NCBI RefSeq assembly: GCF_029360585.1 | Contig: NZ_JAQZSJ010000022.1 | Coordinates: 1 to 49,032 of the forward strand | DNA from: Cohnella caldifontis | GTDB taxonomy: Bacteria > Bacillota > Bacilli > Paenibacillales > Paenibacillaceae | Direction of reading: 5' to 3' | Length of the DNA: 49,032 bases | Shown here: piece after piece, positions 1-9,774 of the stretch | Numbering within the stretch: the stretch's first letter is position 1 | Layout of the letters: every line of letters starts with the position of its first letter | Notes under the pieces: model-generated | Told to the model about the DNA's origin: nothing | Database searches by the model: none | Seen by the model: the letters and a program-made list of their open reading frames with translations, nothing else | Translations under genes and position numbers: made by a program

Positions 1-39
1 GCTTCGCTTTATCGTCACCGCGCTAACGGCGACTTAAAT

Positions 40-69
40 AATATACCACAACGCGCTAGGCCGATGCAA
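40..69 (-). promoter_or_regulatory. Promoter P2 facing the left edge (rrn-like)
   Basis: On the minus strand a -35 TTGCAT (64-69) and a -10 TATATT (40-45) are separated by 18 bp. It lies about 100 bp downstream of a second promoter of the same orientation. No coding sequence follows before the window edge. Tandem promoters of this spacing are typical of rRNA operons, and in Bacillus subtilis ygxA sits next to rrnD (established knowledge). The assignment to an rRNA operon is inference. Confidence 0.5.
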
Positions 70-145
70 CAACTAATGTTTTCCATTCTTGCCGAACTTC
101 CTAAAGCGCGGCCGCCGCATGAAGCCTGTCCGGGCGGCGAATGAT

Positions 146-175
146 AATTTATCACAGATCGACATGGCGAGTCAA
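146..175 (-). promoter_or_regulatory. Promoter P1 facing the left edge (rrn-like)
   Basis: On the minus strand a -35 TTGACT (170-175) and a -10 TAAATT (146-151) are separated by 18 bp. The site begins about 20 bp after the ygxA stop codon and reads in the same direction. Together with the promoter at 40-69 it forms a tandem pair with no ORF after it, which suggests the start of a stable-RNA operon outside the window. Confidence 0.5.
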
Positions 176-194
176 CCTCTTTTTCGGCGCCTTA

Positions 195-1091
195 TTACGG
201 CAAAATATGCTCCTCCTCCGCCGTATAACGCAGTTCCAGCTTCACCGCTCCCTGTCCCCGAGCGGCTTTCGCCACTTCGCGAACGAGGCCGCGCTGGACC
301 AGCTTCTGCATCAGCAAGGAAAAATCGATCGGCAATTCGCGCAGTCGATCCTCTTGCTGCAGCTCGGCGACCGTCCAAGGGGTTTCGCGGCTGGCCAGTA
401 CATGTACCAGCAGCGCGCAGGAGGTGCGCATTTTCGTCAAGACGGAGAACTCGCAGGCCAGCACCACGAGCTGAACCCGTTTCTCCAGCGTTTCGGGGCT
501 TGTCGTCAGCTCTTCGTACAATTTATAGATACCGGGGTTCACCCTACGCATTTGCTCCCATACGGTCAACTCGGGCAGCATGCCTTGCTCCACCAGGGAA
601 ATATGGGCCCAATGATGAAGCGAGGCCAGCACGTTGCTGTACGCGTCCAACACTTGCCCCTGCTGCAAATTCCGCTTGGCGTGCGAGTAAGTCAGCATGA
701 ACCGGGAAAATTCGCATAACAGCTTCTGCTCCCGAAGCAAGTCCGGCCATTCCTCCAGCCGGTTTCTCAATTCCGCCAAACGCCCCATTTCGTCGGACAG
801 CACTTCCCCTTGCACGAGCCACTGCACGCCGTCCCGATCTCCTCCGATCACCCAGCGTTCCAGCGTATCGAGCGTGACCCGCCGGACCCGCACCCGCAAG
901 TCGCCCAGCATCCACTGTTCGATTTCCTCGCCCGGGAGCACCCGATCCCTTACGACCAGGACCAACCGATCCGTTCCGTCGATCATCGGCATAGAGGAAT
1001 AAGGATCGGCGATCAGCATCAGGCCGACCACCCCCTCCTCCCGTCCGAACAGATCGTGAAAGTACCATTCCTTGGAGTCCAAGCGATTCAA
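195..1091 (-). CDS. ygxA: YgxA-like nucleotidyltransferase-like protein
   Basis: Protein of about 298 aa resembling YgxA, a nucleotidyltransferase-fold protein with a C-terminal winged-helix segment found in Bacilli. The central block with TVWEQMRRVNPGIYKLYEEL is the most recognisable part. The molecular function of this family is not established. I chose the TTG at 1091 because AGGTGA lies 5 nt upstream; a GTG at 1100 and one at 1133 are in frame, but the outermost has no ribosome binding site. Synteny with perR and ygzB, with ygzB on the opposite strand, supports the call. No terminator is visible between its stop and the promoters at 40-175. Confidence 0.85.
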   Translation of the reverse strand: MNRLDSKEWYFHDLFGREEGVVGLMLIADPYSSMPMIDGTDRLVLVVRDRVLPGEEIEQWMLGDLRVRVRRVTLDTLERWVIGGDRDGVQWLVQGEVLSDEMGRLAELRNRLEEWPDLLREQKLLCEFSRFMLTYSHAKRNLQQGQVLDAYSNVLASLHHWAHISLVEQGMLPELTVWEQMRRVNPGIYKLYEELTTSPETLEKRVQLVVLACEFSVLTKMRTSCALLVHVLASRETPWTVAELQQEDRLRELPIDFSLLMQKLVQRGLVREVAKAARGQGAVKLELRYTAEEEHILP

Positions 1092-1160
1092 GACGCTCAC
1101 CTTCCGAGATTTATCGGCATGTCCCCCCGGCACGAGGTGGTCTGTACGATAAATGTAAGC

Positions 1161-1166
1161 TATAAT
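1161..1166 (+). promoter_or_regulatory. Candidate -10 of ygzB
   Basis: A perfect TATAAT stands 137 bp upstream of the ygzB start, in the ygxA-ygzB divergent gap. The matching -35 region (about 1138-1143) is poor. The -10 overlaps a partial match to the PerR box (see findings). Confidence 0.35.
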
Positions 1167-1302
1167 GATGAATGCGAAGCCGGCAACGACGATCGCCGGT
1201 TCTTGGTGTAGTTCTACAATCCCCTGCCGGTTTCCTGCCTGTCATGCCGGATGACGGAGAGAAACGCAAAATGACAAAGTATCGCGAACGGAGCCGATAT
1301 CG

Positions 1303-1683
1303 ATGAAATGGAAAACCAGCAAAATTTCGACCATGCGCACGTGGGGATTGCTTCTCGTCCTCATCGGGTTAGGCTTGTGCGTCTTCGGGACGAGCGGAAT
1401 CATCCTGTTCGGAGAAGTGGGCAAAATCATCGCGGGCGTCTTCATGGTATTGGGCATGATCTCCTGCTTCGTCAGCATGGGCGTCTATTTCTGGGTCGGC
1501 ATGCTGTCCACGAACGCGCCGGTCCTGGAATGCCCGGAATGCGGGAAACGGACCAAAATGCTGGGAGAAACGGACCGGTGCATGTATTGCCACACGATCC
1601 TGACCTGGAATCCGGACATCGCGACGACGACGCCGGCCGCGCCGAACGATTCCGAGTCCCGCTCCGTGCCGACTCAGTCTTAG
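1303..1683 (+). CDS. ygzB: YgzB family membrane protein (UPF0295)
   Basis: 126-aa protein with two predicted transmembrane helices (about residues 13-32 and 40-65). A soluble tail follows with a zinc-ribbon-like CPECG...CMYCH arrangement (two CxxC pairs, residues about 79-98). This matches the UPF0295/YgzB family of Bacilli, whose role is unknown. The ATG at 1303 has GGAG about 10 nt upstream. It is the only plus-strand gene in the perR neighbourhood, as in B. subtilis. The low-complexity Thr/Pro/Ser tail is not conserved in families I know. It ends at a strong bidirectional terminator. Confidence 0.85.
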   Translation: MKWKTSKISTMRTWGLLLVLIGLGLCVFGTSGIILFGEVGKIIAGVFMVLGMISCFVSMGVYFWVGMLSTNAPVLECPECGKRTKMLGETDRCMYCHTILTWNPDIATTTPAAPNDSESRSVPTQS

Positions 1684-1702
1684 AACCTCCTTGACCCTTA
1701 AC

Positions 1703-1746
1703 GAAAAACCTCTTCGCCGGGCAACGCCAGACGAAGAGGTTTTTTC
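1703..1746. terminator. Bidirectional terminator between ygzB and the GH18 gene
   Basis: A 13-bp perfect stem (AAAAACCTCTTCG paired with CGAAGAGGTTTTT) encloses a 15-nt loop. It has a T-run on both strands, so it serves convergent ygzB (plus) and the GH18 gene (minus). Confidence 0.92.
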
Positions 1747-1750
1747 ATGT

Positions 1751-3502
1751 TCAAGGCCTGCTTTGCAGATTCCGGTCGATCACGTCCCAAATCCCGTCCG
1801 ACGCGAATATCCGCGCCCAAGATGCCGCTCCGGCAAGATTGTATTTTTTCACCAGCCTCATTCGGGCTTCCATGGACAGCGCATCCTCGATCCAGATCTT
1901 CTGCGTCGCGTCCCCGTCTTTGAATTCCACGTAGTGCTGGCCGGCCTCCGGAGAAACCTTGGGCGTGAGCTTCTTGTCGGCCAACAGTTTCGACACGGCG
2001 TCCATGCTCATCGTTTTGGACGTCACCTTGACGCCGCCTTTGCCGTCGGGCTTTTCCGTCCACATGCGCGTATAGAGGGGAATCCCCAATATCAGCTTGC
2101 TCGGGGGAACTCCGTCTTCTTCCAGAATCCTGCGGACCGAGGCTTCGGCCCAGGGCAGCGACGCGACGGAGCCCGCTTCCGGACTGCTGGCCCAATGCTC
2201 GTCATAGGCCATGACCATCATGAAATCCACCGTCGCTCCCAGCCGGGCGCGATCCAGGAACGCGGACCAGAACTCGCTGTTCGATTTCGGAGTCACGTCG
2301 ATGGATACGACGAGATTTTGCTCGTGCGCCAGCGGCGTGAACTCCCGGACGAATTGCACGAGGTTATCCTTGTCGGACGTTTTGACGTTCTCGAAGTCCA
2401 GGTTGATGCCCTGAAGCTTGAACGTCTTGGCGTACGCCAGCAGCTGCCGGATCATGTTGAACCGCGTTTCGTAAGTGGCGAGCGCCTGCTCGGTGCGTTC
2501 CGGCTCGAAGCCGTTGCTGAACAGCGCCCATACCTGCGTTCCTTTGGACCGGTACCAACCGGAATAAGCGGCGTCCGCCTTGCTGCGGATTTTGCCCGTT
2601 CCGTCCGTCAATTCGAACCAGGTCGGACTCACCACGTTGACGCCGGCAAGCTCTCCGATGCCGCGGGCGTCCGGCGCTTTCTCGTAGACTGCCTCCCAAG
2701 TCAGGTTGATCCGCTGGCCGGCCGCTTTCCAAGCCGGATAAGGCTCGTCCTGCCGCGCTTGGGGAATCCGTTCGACCTGCCCCAGTACCGCGTCCTGCTT
2801 CCGCAAATAACCGATGTTCCCGGAAGCGGATTGAACCCGGTACCAGCCTTCCTCCTCGCCCCAAATCCGCAGCGATTCTCCCGCCGACAAGTCCTCGACG
2901 ATGGCGAAGGACTTGTCGGGGCCTTCGCGGAGCTTGGCTCCTTTCCGCGCATCCTTCGGAACCGCGGCGCTTTGAACCGTTTGGTCCGGGGCGTACAACG
3001 TCACGATGCCGGACCCCGAATCGGTCTCTGCCTGGAACCCGAACAGTTCCTTAAGCGGCGCGAAAGGCAGATAAACCTCGCCTTCTTCCTTCACAGCGGC
3101 GAACTGCAGCTTGAACGGTTTCTGGTTCAGCGTGGCGGCGGCGTTTCCGACCGTCAAATGAAGCACTTTGGACGGCGTGGTCAGAATGACGGAGTCTGTC
3201 GCTTTCTCGTAAACGACGCCGTCTCCGGCAAGCTTCTGCGCGACCGGCAGCGGGATGCGGAGGCCTTCCCCTTCGCCCGCCGCGCGGGATTTCGTCCATT
3301 CTCCGCCGATCATGATCGGATTCGGCCCGGCCAAATAATCCGGTTTGACATGGCTGGCGTTGGGCTGGTCCTTCCAAGCGATCCAAGCGCCGGCAGCCGC
3401 CGAAGCCAAAAATAGAATCAAGATGAAAAACAGCGCGCCGGATCGGGACTTTCTGCGCCGTCTTCCGGTTCCGGGCGTTAAAGCCGTCGTCAATCTTGTC
3501 AC
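1751..3502 (-). CDS. Membrane-anchored GH18 glycosidase with copper-amine-oxidase-N and SH3 domains
   Basis: 583 aa. An N-terminal basic stretch and transmembrane anchor (residues about 22-42) lead to a copper-amine-oxidase N-terminal type domain (about 61-173), a bacterial SH3 domain (about 184-238) and a GH18 catalytic domain (about 262-580). The GH18 motif is degenerate at the front (QGINLDFEN, 364-372): the first Asp of DGxDxDxE is Gln, but the catalytic Asp-x-Glu (D369, E371) is kept, as in spore and cell-wall GH18 proteins of the YaaH/YdhD type. It probably acts on peptidoglycan or chitin-like glycans outside the membrane. The start may be the GTG at 3502 or a TTG at 3493, which has better spacing from GGAG. 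It sits between perR and ygzB, which are adjacent in B. subtilis. Confidence 0.88.
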   Translation of the reverse strand: MTRLTTALTPGTGRRRRKSRSGALFFILILFLASAAAGAWIAWKDQPNASHVKPDYLAGPNPIMIGGEWTKSRAAGEGEGLRIPLPVAQKLAGDGVVYEKATDSVILTTPSKVLHLTVGNAAATLNQKPFKLQFAAVKEEGEVYLPFAPLKELFGFQAETDSGSGIVTLYAPDQTVQSAAVPKDARKGAKLREGPDKSFAIVEDLSAGESLRIWGEEEGWYRVQSASGNIGYLRKQDAVLGQVERIPQARQDEPYPAWKAAGQRINLTWEAVYEKAPDARGIGELAGVNVVSPTWFELTDGTGKIRSKADAAYSGWYRSKGTQVWALFSNGFEPERTEQALATYETRFNMIRQLLAYAKTFKLQGINLDFENVKTSDKDNLVQFVREFTPLAHEQNLVVSIDVTPKSNSEFWSAFLDRARLGATVDFMMVMAYDEHWASSPEAGSVASLPWAEASVRRILEEDGVPPSKLILGIPLYTRMWTEKPDGKGGVKVTSKTMSMDAVSKLLADKKLTPKVSPEAGQHYVEFKDGDATQKIWIEDALSMEARMRLVKKYNLAGAASWARIFASDGIWDVIDRNLQSRP

Positions 3503-3587
3503 GCTCCTATGATGTCAGCCTGTCGTTCGTATTGGACGATGACGGGCGGATGAAAGTTGCGTCGCGTTTCAATGCCTTATCCAAGCA

Positions 3588-3624
3588 ACAAAAAAGCGCG
3601 CAGGAACTTGGTTCTCGCGCGCTT
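3588..3624 (-). terminator. perR terminator
   Basis: Reading the minus strand, GCGCGC-GAGAAC pairs with GTTC-nn-GCGCGC around a short loop and is followed by TTTTTTG. It lies just after the perR stop codon. Confidence 0.85.
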
Positions 3625-3634
3625 TGCCCATCCG

Positions 3635-4066
3635 TCAGTTTTTGACCCCGGCGCAGGCCGGGCACAAACCGTAAATTTCCAACCGGTGTCCCTGCACGAC
3701 GAAACCCGTCGATGCCGCCGCCTCCGCCTCGATCGCCGTGATCGGGGGATGCTCGAAATCGACCATCGTGCCGCAATTCGTGCAGATCACGTGATAATGG
3801 TCGGAAAGGTCCGCGTCGAAACGGCTGGAGTCGTCTCCGTAAGTCAATTCCCGGACGAGCCCGGCTTCGACGAACAGCTTCAGGTTGTTATAAACCGTCG
3901 CGACGCTGAGACTCGGATATTGCGGGGACAGCGCCCGGTATATTTCGTCCGCGGTCGGATGAACATGGGAGTCCATCAAATATTCCAATATCGCGTAACG
4001 CTGCGGCGTCATGCGGACGCCGCCGGATTTGAGCTGGTCCACGGCATGATGAACCCGGGATTCCAT
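3635..4066 (-). CDS. perR: Peroxide-responsive Fur-family repressor PerR
   Basis: 143 aa from the ATG at 4066, the length of B. subtilis PerR; an in-frame extension to 4141 would add 25 non-conserved residues. The winged-helix part reads RMTPQRYAILEYL and SVATVYNNLKLF. The regulatory metal ligands of PerR are all present: His in SHVHPTAD, Asp in SSRFDA, two His in DHYH and the PerR-type Asp in MVDFEHP. Structural zinc is held by CTNC and CPAC. The MVDF aspartate favours PerR over Fur, Zur or Mur. It should act as a cytoplasmic Fe/Mn-bound repressor of peroxide-defence genes, inactivated by His oxidation. It has its own consensus promoter (4140-4169). Confidence 0.93.
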   Translation of the reverse strand: MESRVHHAVDQLKSGGVRMTPQRYAILEYLMDSHVHPTADEIYRALSPQYPSLSVATVYNNLKLFVEAGLVRELTYGDDSSRFDADLSDHYHVICTNCGTMVDFEHPPITAIEAEAAASTGFVVQGHRLEIYGLCPACAGVKN

Positions 4067-4139
4067 GCTCTTCACAGCCTTTCGTATCGAAATGGCGTTT
4101 CCCCGCGAAGCGGGAAGCGCAGCCTTGGGATTTAGCCTC

Positions 4140-4169
4140 ATTGTACGTTCAGTTTCTTGGCCTTGTCAA
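4140..4169 (-). promoter_or_regulatory. perR promoter
   Basis: Minus-strand -35 TTGACA (4164-4169, perfect) and -10 TACAAT (4140-4145, five of six) with an 18-bp spacer, leaving a leader of about 70 nt before the perR ATG. No Per box is evident at the site. Confidence 0.8.
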
Positions 4170-4184
4170 TGGAAGAAACGTCCG

Positions 4185-5354
4185 TCAAGGCGCGTAGCGG
4201 GCCAAGTCGATGTCCCCGCGGGTCTCCGCCGTGATTTGCCAGGTCCCGTCTCCTAATTGTCCGGAAGCCTCATGATCGCCCGTTTGAAGCGGCCAGGAAC
4301 AATCGACGTCGCCGAAATTCGCCTTGGCTTCCACCGTTACGTCCGCTCCATCCGGCCAAGCGAGCTTTACGTCGCCCAACTCGGCGTTCGCTTTCCAGTT
4401 GCCGTTTACGGCCGCCCCTTCGATCCGGATGTCCCCGGTAACGGTCTTCGCCGAAATCGCCGACGCGGGCCGAAGAACCGTTAAGTCGCCGTGCACGACT
4501 TCGATTTCCGCATCTCCGCGCAAATCGGCGAGCCGCACGTCCCCGTTCATGAGTTTCGCCTGGAGACGTCCCCCGATCTGTTCGCCGGAAACGTCCCCGT
4601 TTTTGACGTCCAGCTTCAGCTCCACGGCATCCGGGAGGCGGTCGATCCGCACTTCTCCGTTGACCGCATGCACTTCCAGCGAGGCCGGAACTTTGCCTTG
4701 CGGGAAGGTCACGACAAGGTCCACCTTGGTTTTCCGCATGCCGCCCATCCCGTACGCCGCGTGGCGCGAGACGATTTCGACGGAGTCGGTCTCCTTGACT
4801 TCGACGTTCGACTGATTGGCCAAGTCTTCCGCCTTCGACCGATCCGACACGTCCACCGAGACGACAGCCTTCACTTGAATATCGGCGACCGGTCCTTCCG
4901 TCAACGTAATGTCGCCGTTCTGATCGGATATGACGGTTTTCCGCCCGGGATCCCGAACCGGCACCTTCACGACCTCTTGTTCGAACTTGTGTTGGGCATT
5001 GAAGGTATCGAAGACGTTCAGGCCCAGCTGCCCCGCCCAATCCGTCCATGCGCCGGACCGCACCTCGTCTCCTTTGGCCGCGGCGAGCACGAATACGCCG
5101 AGTACGGCGGCCCAAAGCAAGGCGCCGACCGAGATGCGGACGCGGGTCCCCTGTTCCCGGTAGACCGATTGCATCAGAATGAGCTCGACCCCGAGTGCCA
5201 CGAGAACGGCAGGCCACCAACGCTTCAAGATGCCGACGGCATCCGCCATCCCCGCGTGATCCATAAGCAGCAAAATCCCGAGCCCGATCAAAGACAGGGC
5301 CGCCGTATAGCGGCCGACCTTGACCGGCCCGGGTCTGTTACCTTTTCCCGCCAT
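4185..5354 (-). CDS. DUF4097 beta-helix protein with LiaF-like membrane N-terminus
   Basis: About 389 aa from the ATG at 5354, with GGAAAGG about 10 nt upstream. Three hydrophobic segments at the N-terminus resemble the LiaI/LiaF-like membrane region. A long C-terminal domain follows with repeated NGD/GD-type turns (DQNGDITL, VKNGDVSG, LMNGDVRL, VHGDLTVL, VTGDIRI), typical of DUF4097 right-handed beta-solenoids. The family is usually linked to envelope-stress sensing by LiaF/VraT-like systems, but here no two-component genes are adjacent. The start overlaps the end of the upstream TM2-like gene by 17 nt, so the two are translationally coupled. Exact function unknown. Confidence 0.8.
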   Translation of the reverse strand: MAGKGNRPGPVKVGRYTAALSLIGLGILLLMDHAGMADAVGILKRWWPAVLVALGVELILMQSVYREQGTRVRISVGALLWAAVLGVFVLAAAKGDEVRSGAWTDWAGQLGLNVFDTFNAQHKFEQEVVKVPVRDPGRKTVISDQNGDITLTEGPVADIQVKAVVSVDVSDRSKAEDLANQSNVEVKETDSVEIVSRHAAYGMGGMRKTKVDLVVTFPQGKVPASLEVHAVNGEVRIDRLPDAVELKLDVKNGDVSGEQIGGRLQAKLMNGDVRLADLRGDAEIEVVHGDLTVLRPASAISAKTVTGDIRIEGAAVNGNWKANAELGDVKLAWPDGADVTVEAKANFGDVDCSWPLQTGDHEASGQLGDGTWQITAETRGDIDLARYAP

Positions 5355-6102
5355 GCTGTCCGCGCCTTTCCCAAATCCAAAGTCCGACCCCGGCGGCAAT
5401 CAGGATGAATGCTCCCGCGACGGAGCCCGAGGAGCGGAGCGGCCAGTTCTGATGGCCGCCTAAATTCGTGACCGCCAGCAAGATCGCCGCGGCCGCCGCC
5501 AACACGATGATGCCGGGAATGTTCACGCCGCGGGACAAACCTTCCGAAGACGGCATCGGTCCCGGCGGATAGGGGGGAGGCGGGGTTTCCTGCGCCGCTT
5601 CCTGGGAAGCCCTCGCCGCCTCCGCGAACTCCGGATTCGGCGCAAGCGGAGCCCGGAATTCCGGAGCGGGTCCCATCGGACCCGGACGCGGAATCGGTCC
5701 GGCTCCGTCCGGCATCCCGTACATCGGACCCGGTCCCGGCCAACCGGGCGCGGTCAAACGGTCGTTCACCGTTTCCGTGCTTTGGATGGCGTCGAACAGG
5801 CTGTAGAAATAAATGATCGGCAGAAGCAAGCTGAGCAGCACGATGATCAGCACGTTGTCCATCTGTTGGGACGCGAACGTGATCGCGCAAATGTCGAACG
5901 CGATGAGCAGCATGACGGAGACGCCTTTGGTCATCTGCCCCAAGTAGAAATGGCCCGTACCGGGAATGAAAAACGCCAGAAGACCGGCGATCCACTTCTT
6001 TTTCTTCGGCCGGGACAGGGGAACCTCCGCATAGCCGGGAGGATACGTTTGGGCGGCGTACCCGGCTTCGTACCTGCGATCGTTCGAGTGGAACTCGTTC
6101 AT
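5338..6102 (-). CDS. TM2-like membrane protein with a proline-rich cytoplasmic linker
   Basis: 254 aa. A basic KKKKW segment precedes a TM2-like pair of helices with an F-x-P-G-T-G-H-F-Y-L-G turn (about residues 37-110). A 90-residue Pro/Gly/Ala-rich linker and two more hydrophobic helices (about 195-245) with a basic tail follow. The C-terminal pair resembles LiaI/DUF5668 membrane segments. It is first in a two-gene operon with the DUF4097 gene and has GGAGG well placed before the ATG. A partner role in an envelope-stress or scaffold complex is inference. Confidence 0.75.
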   Translation of the reverse strand: MNEFHSNDRRYEAGYAAQTYPPGYAEVPLSRPKKKKWIAGLLAFFIPGTGHFYLGQMTKGVSVMLLIAFDICAITFASQQMDNVLIIVLLSLLLPIIYFYSLFDAIQSTETVNDRLTAPGWPGPGPMYGMPDGAGPIPRPGPMGPAPEFRAPLAPNPEFAEAARASQEAAQETPPPPYPPGPMPSSEGLSRGVNIPGIIVLAAAAAILLAVTNLGGHQNWPLRSSGSVAGAFILIAAGVGLWIWERRGQHGGKR

Positions 6103-6168
6103 GTTTTCGTATTCCTCCAGACACCTGAACGGCGCGGAGGTTTTCGCTCCGCTTCCGATTTTTTCCCA

Positions 6169-6197
6169 ATTGTAACACGGGTCACGATGCCCCTCAA
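6169..6197 (-). promoter_or_regulatory. Promoter of the TM2-like/DUF4097 operon
   Basis: Minus-strand -35 TTGAGG (6192-6197) and -10 TACAAT (6169-6174), spacer 17 bp, about 67 nt upstream of the ATG at 6102. Confidence 0.7.
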
Positions 6198-6255
6198 CGG
6201 AGAAAGGACGGGGGAACTCCTGGCCGAAGGTCGGGGTTTCTTTCCGGACGATCGG

Positions 6256-6717
6256 CTACTCCGTCTTTCTCGACAACCGAACCATCGTAATGTCCGGTGC
6301 CGGTTGAAACGTGCCTCCGGGGAGAAAGCCGTGCCGTTCATAGAGCCGGATCGCCGGCAAATTGCGGATTTCCGCCGTCACGGTCCATTCCCGGACGGAA
6401 GGAGTTTCCGACAAGACGTAGCTCATCAAGCGGCTGCCGATGCCTTGGCGGAAACGGGCGGGATGCACCATCATGCGGCAGACCGTCATCCCCCCGTCCT
6501 CCGCTTCCGTAGAGACGGCTCCGACCAGCTCGCCGTCGTCTCCGAAGCATCCGTAAAACGTTTCCCCGCAGTTTTGCAGGGATTGTACCGTATCCTGAAG
6601 CGGAGGCAGGCTTGGAACCCCGATCAGATCGGCTTCTTGCCGGTAAGCGGCGTGTTGCAGGGCCCAAAGCTCTTCCGCAAGCTCTCGGTCCCTCAGATCC
6701 AGCCTTCGAATGTCCAC
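6256..6717 (-). CDS. GNAT family N-acetyltransferase
   Basis: 153 aa with the GNAT fold. The N-terminus MDIRRLDLRD matches strand beta1, the acetyl-CoA binding loop is VHPARFRQGIGSRLM (motif A, R/Q-x-x-G-x-G/S), and NLPAIRLYERHGF is the typical motif B. The substrate cannot be predicted. It lies between the gatB terminator and the TM2-like operon, on the same strand as both but probably transcribed separately. The start codon is the ATG at 6717. Confidence 0.9.
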   Translation of the reverse strand: MDIRRLDLRDRELAEELWALQHAAYRQEADLIGVPSLPPLQDTVQSLQNCGETFYGCFGDDGELVGAVSTEAEDGGMTVCRMMVHPARFRQGIGSRLMSYVLSETPSVREWTVTAEIRNLPAIRLYERHGFLPGGTFQPAPDITMVRLSRKTE

Positions 6718-6738
6718 GGACGCACTCTCCTTTTGAAG

Positions 6739-6797
6739 AAAAAACCTTATTCCGAGCTGTCCGGGAGCGAGAACGCTCCCGATGGCTTGAAATAAGG
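6739..6797 (-). terminator. gatCAB terminator
   Basis: A long minus-strand hairpin: outer arms CCTTATT/AATAAGG (6745-6751 and 6791-6797) and inner arms CGGGAGC/GCTCCCG, followed by TTTTTT (6739-6744). It lies 30 nt after the gatB stop. Confidence 0.9.
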
Positions 6798-6827
6798 CGG
6801 GATATGACGACGTTATGCCGGCTTAAG

Positions 6828-8267
<1,440 letters not shown>

Positions 8268-8284
8268 AGGTCCCGGTAACCTCC

Positions 8285-9763
8285 TTAGGACAACGCCGGA
8301 CGGCGGGTATGATGATCCGTCGCCGACTCGTAGGCGTGGGCGGCGCGCAGCACGGTCGTCTCGTCGAACGGCTTGCCGATGATTTGCAGGCCGACCGGCA
8401 ACCCGTCCGCGAAGCCGCAAGGAACGCTGATCGCCGGGACGCCGGCCAGGCTGACCGGAATCGTCAGGATGTCGTTCATGTACATCTGCAGCGGATCGCC
8501 CACCTGCTCGCCCAGCTTGAACGCCGGAGTCGGTGCGGTCGGTCCGACGATCAGGTCGTATTTCTCGAACGCTTGGTCGAAGTCGCGTTTGATCAGCGTC
8601 CGGACTTTCTGCGCTTTCAGATAGTAAGCATCATAATAGCCCGAGCTGAGCGCGTACGTGCCGAGCATGATGCGGCGCTTCACTTCGGGGCCGAAGCCCT
8701 CGCTGCGGGAACGGCGGTACAGGTCCATCAAGTTGTCCGGGTTTTCCGCGCGCACGCCGTAGCGGACGCCGTCGAACCGGGCCAGGTTGGAGGATGCTTC
8801 CGAGGAAGCGAGCAAATAATAAGCCGCGACGGCGTACTCGGTATGCGGAAGGGACACTTCCTCCCACGCGGCGCCCAGCGATTCGAACTGCCCCAGCGCC
8901 TCCAGCACGCGTTCCTTCACCCGCGGGTCCACGCCTTGGCCCAAATATTCCTTCGGCACGCCGATGCGAAGGCCGCGGACGTCCCCCGACAGAGCGGCCG
9001 TGTAGTCCGGAATGTCCACGTCGGCGGACGTGGAATCCATCGGATCGTGGCCTGCGATCGCTTGCAGCACGAAAGCCGCGTCCTCGACGTTTTTCGTCAC
9101 CGGCCCGATCTGGTCCAGCGAAGACGCGAACGCGACCAAGCCGAAACGGGACACGAGCCCATACGTCGGCTTTAGCCCGACTACGCCGCAATAGGCGGCA
9201 GGTTGGCGGATGGAGCCGCCCGTGTCGGAGCCCAGCGTGAAATACGCCTGGCCGGCCGCTACGGCGGCGGCGGAACCGCCGCTGGAACCTCCGGGCACGC
9301 GGGAGAGGTCCCACGGATTGCGGACCGGCTGGTACGCGGAGTTCTCGTTCGAGCCGCCCATGGCGAATTCGTCCATGTTCAGCTTGCCGACGGTCACGGC
9401 TTGCGCGCTGCGCAGCTTGCGGACGGCCGTCGCGTCGTAGATCGGGATATGGTTGTCCAGGAACCGGCTTGCGCACGTCGTGCGCAGCCCTTCGGTGACC
9501 ATATTGTCTTTGATGCCGGCAGGCAGGCCGAACAGCAGGCCCCTTTCTCCTCCGGCGGCCAGCTGCTCGTCCAGCGCTTTCGCCGTCTGCCTGGCGCCTT
9601 CTTCGTCCAAAGTCAGGAACGCGCCGATTTTTCCGTCGGTCTCGGCGATCCTTTTCAGGGAAGTTTCCGTCAGTTCGGAAACCGAAAGCTCTTTGCGGGC
9701 CAGCCGGTCATGCACGTCCGAAAGCCGCAGGTCGAAAAGCGACAAAACGGGTTCCTCCTTCAT
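8285..9763 (-). CDS. gatA: Asp-tRNA(Asn)/Glu-tRNA(Gln) amidotransferase subunit A
   Basis: 492 aa amidase-signature enzyme. The catalytic lysine is in LPAGIKDNM, and the Ser-cisSer pair lies in the Gly/Ser-rich [14 protein letters not shown] block with the nucleophile in [10 protein letters not shown]. GatA hydrolyses glutamine and channels ammonia to GatB. Length and all motifs are those of a functional GatA. It begins 11 nt after gatC and belongs to the gatCAB operon driven from 10107-10135. Confidence 0.97.
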   Translation of the reverse strand: MKEEPVLSLFDLRLSDVHDRLARKELSVSELTETSLKRIAETDGKIGAFLTLDEEGARQTAKALDEQLAAGGERGLLFGLPAGIKDNMVTEGLRTTCASRFLDNHIPIYDATAVRKLRSAQAVTVGKLNMDEFAMGGSNENSAYQPVRNPWDLSRVPGGSSGGSAAAVAAGQAYFTLGSDTGGSIRQPAAYCGVVGLKPTYGLVSRFGLVAFASSLDQIGPVTKNVEDAAFVLQAIAGHDPMDSTSADVDIPDYTAALSGDVRGLRIGVPKEYLGQGVDPRVKERVLEALGQFESLGAAWEEVSLPHTEYAVAAYYLLASSEASSNLARFDGVRYGVRAENPDNLMDLYRRSRSEGFGPEVKRRIMLGTYALSSGYYDAYYLKAQKVRTLIKRDFDQAFEKYDLIVGPTAPTPAFKLGEQVGDPLQMYMNDILTIPVSLAGVPAISVPCGFADGLPVGLQIIGKPFDETTVLRAAHAYESATDHHTRRPALS

Positions 9764-9774
9764 CGTGAAAATCC

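Noticed and set aside
141..719. 192-codon plus-strand frame opposite ygxA
   Set aside because: It is a shadow of the ygxA coding strand, Gln/His/Arg-rich, with no ribosome binding site.
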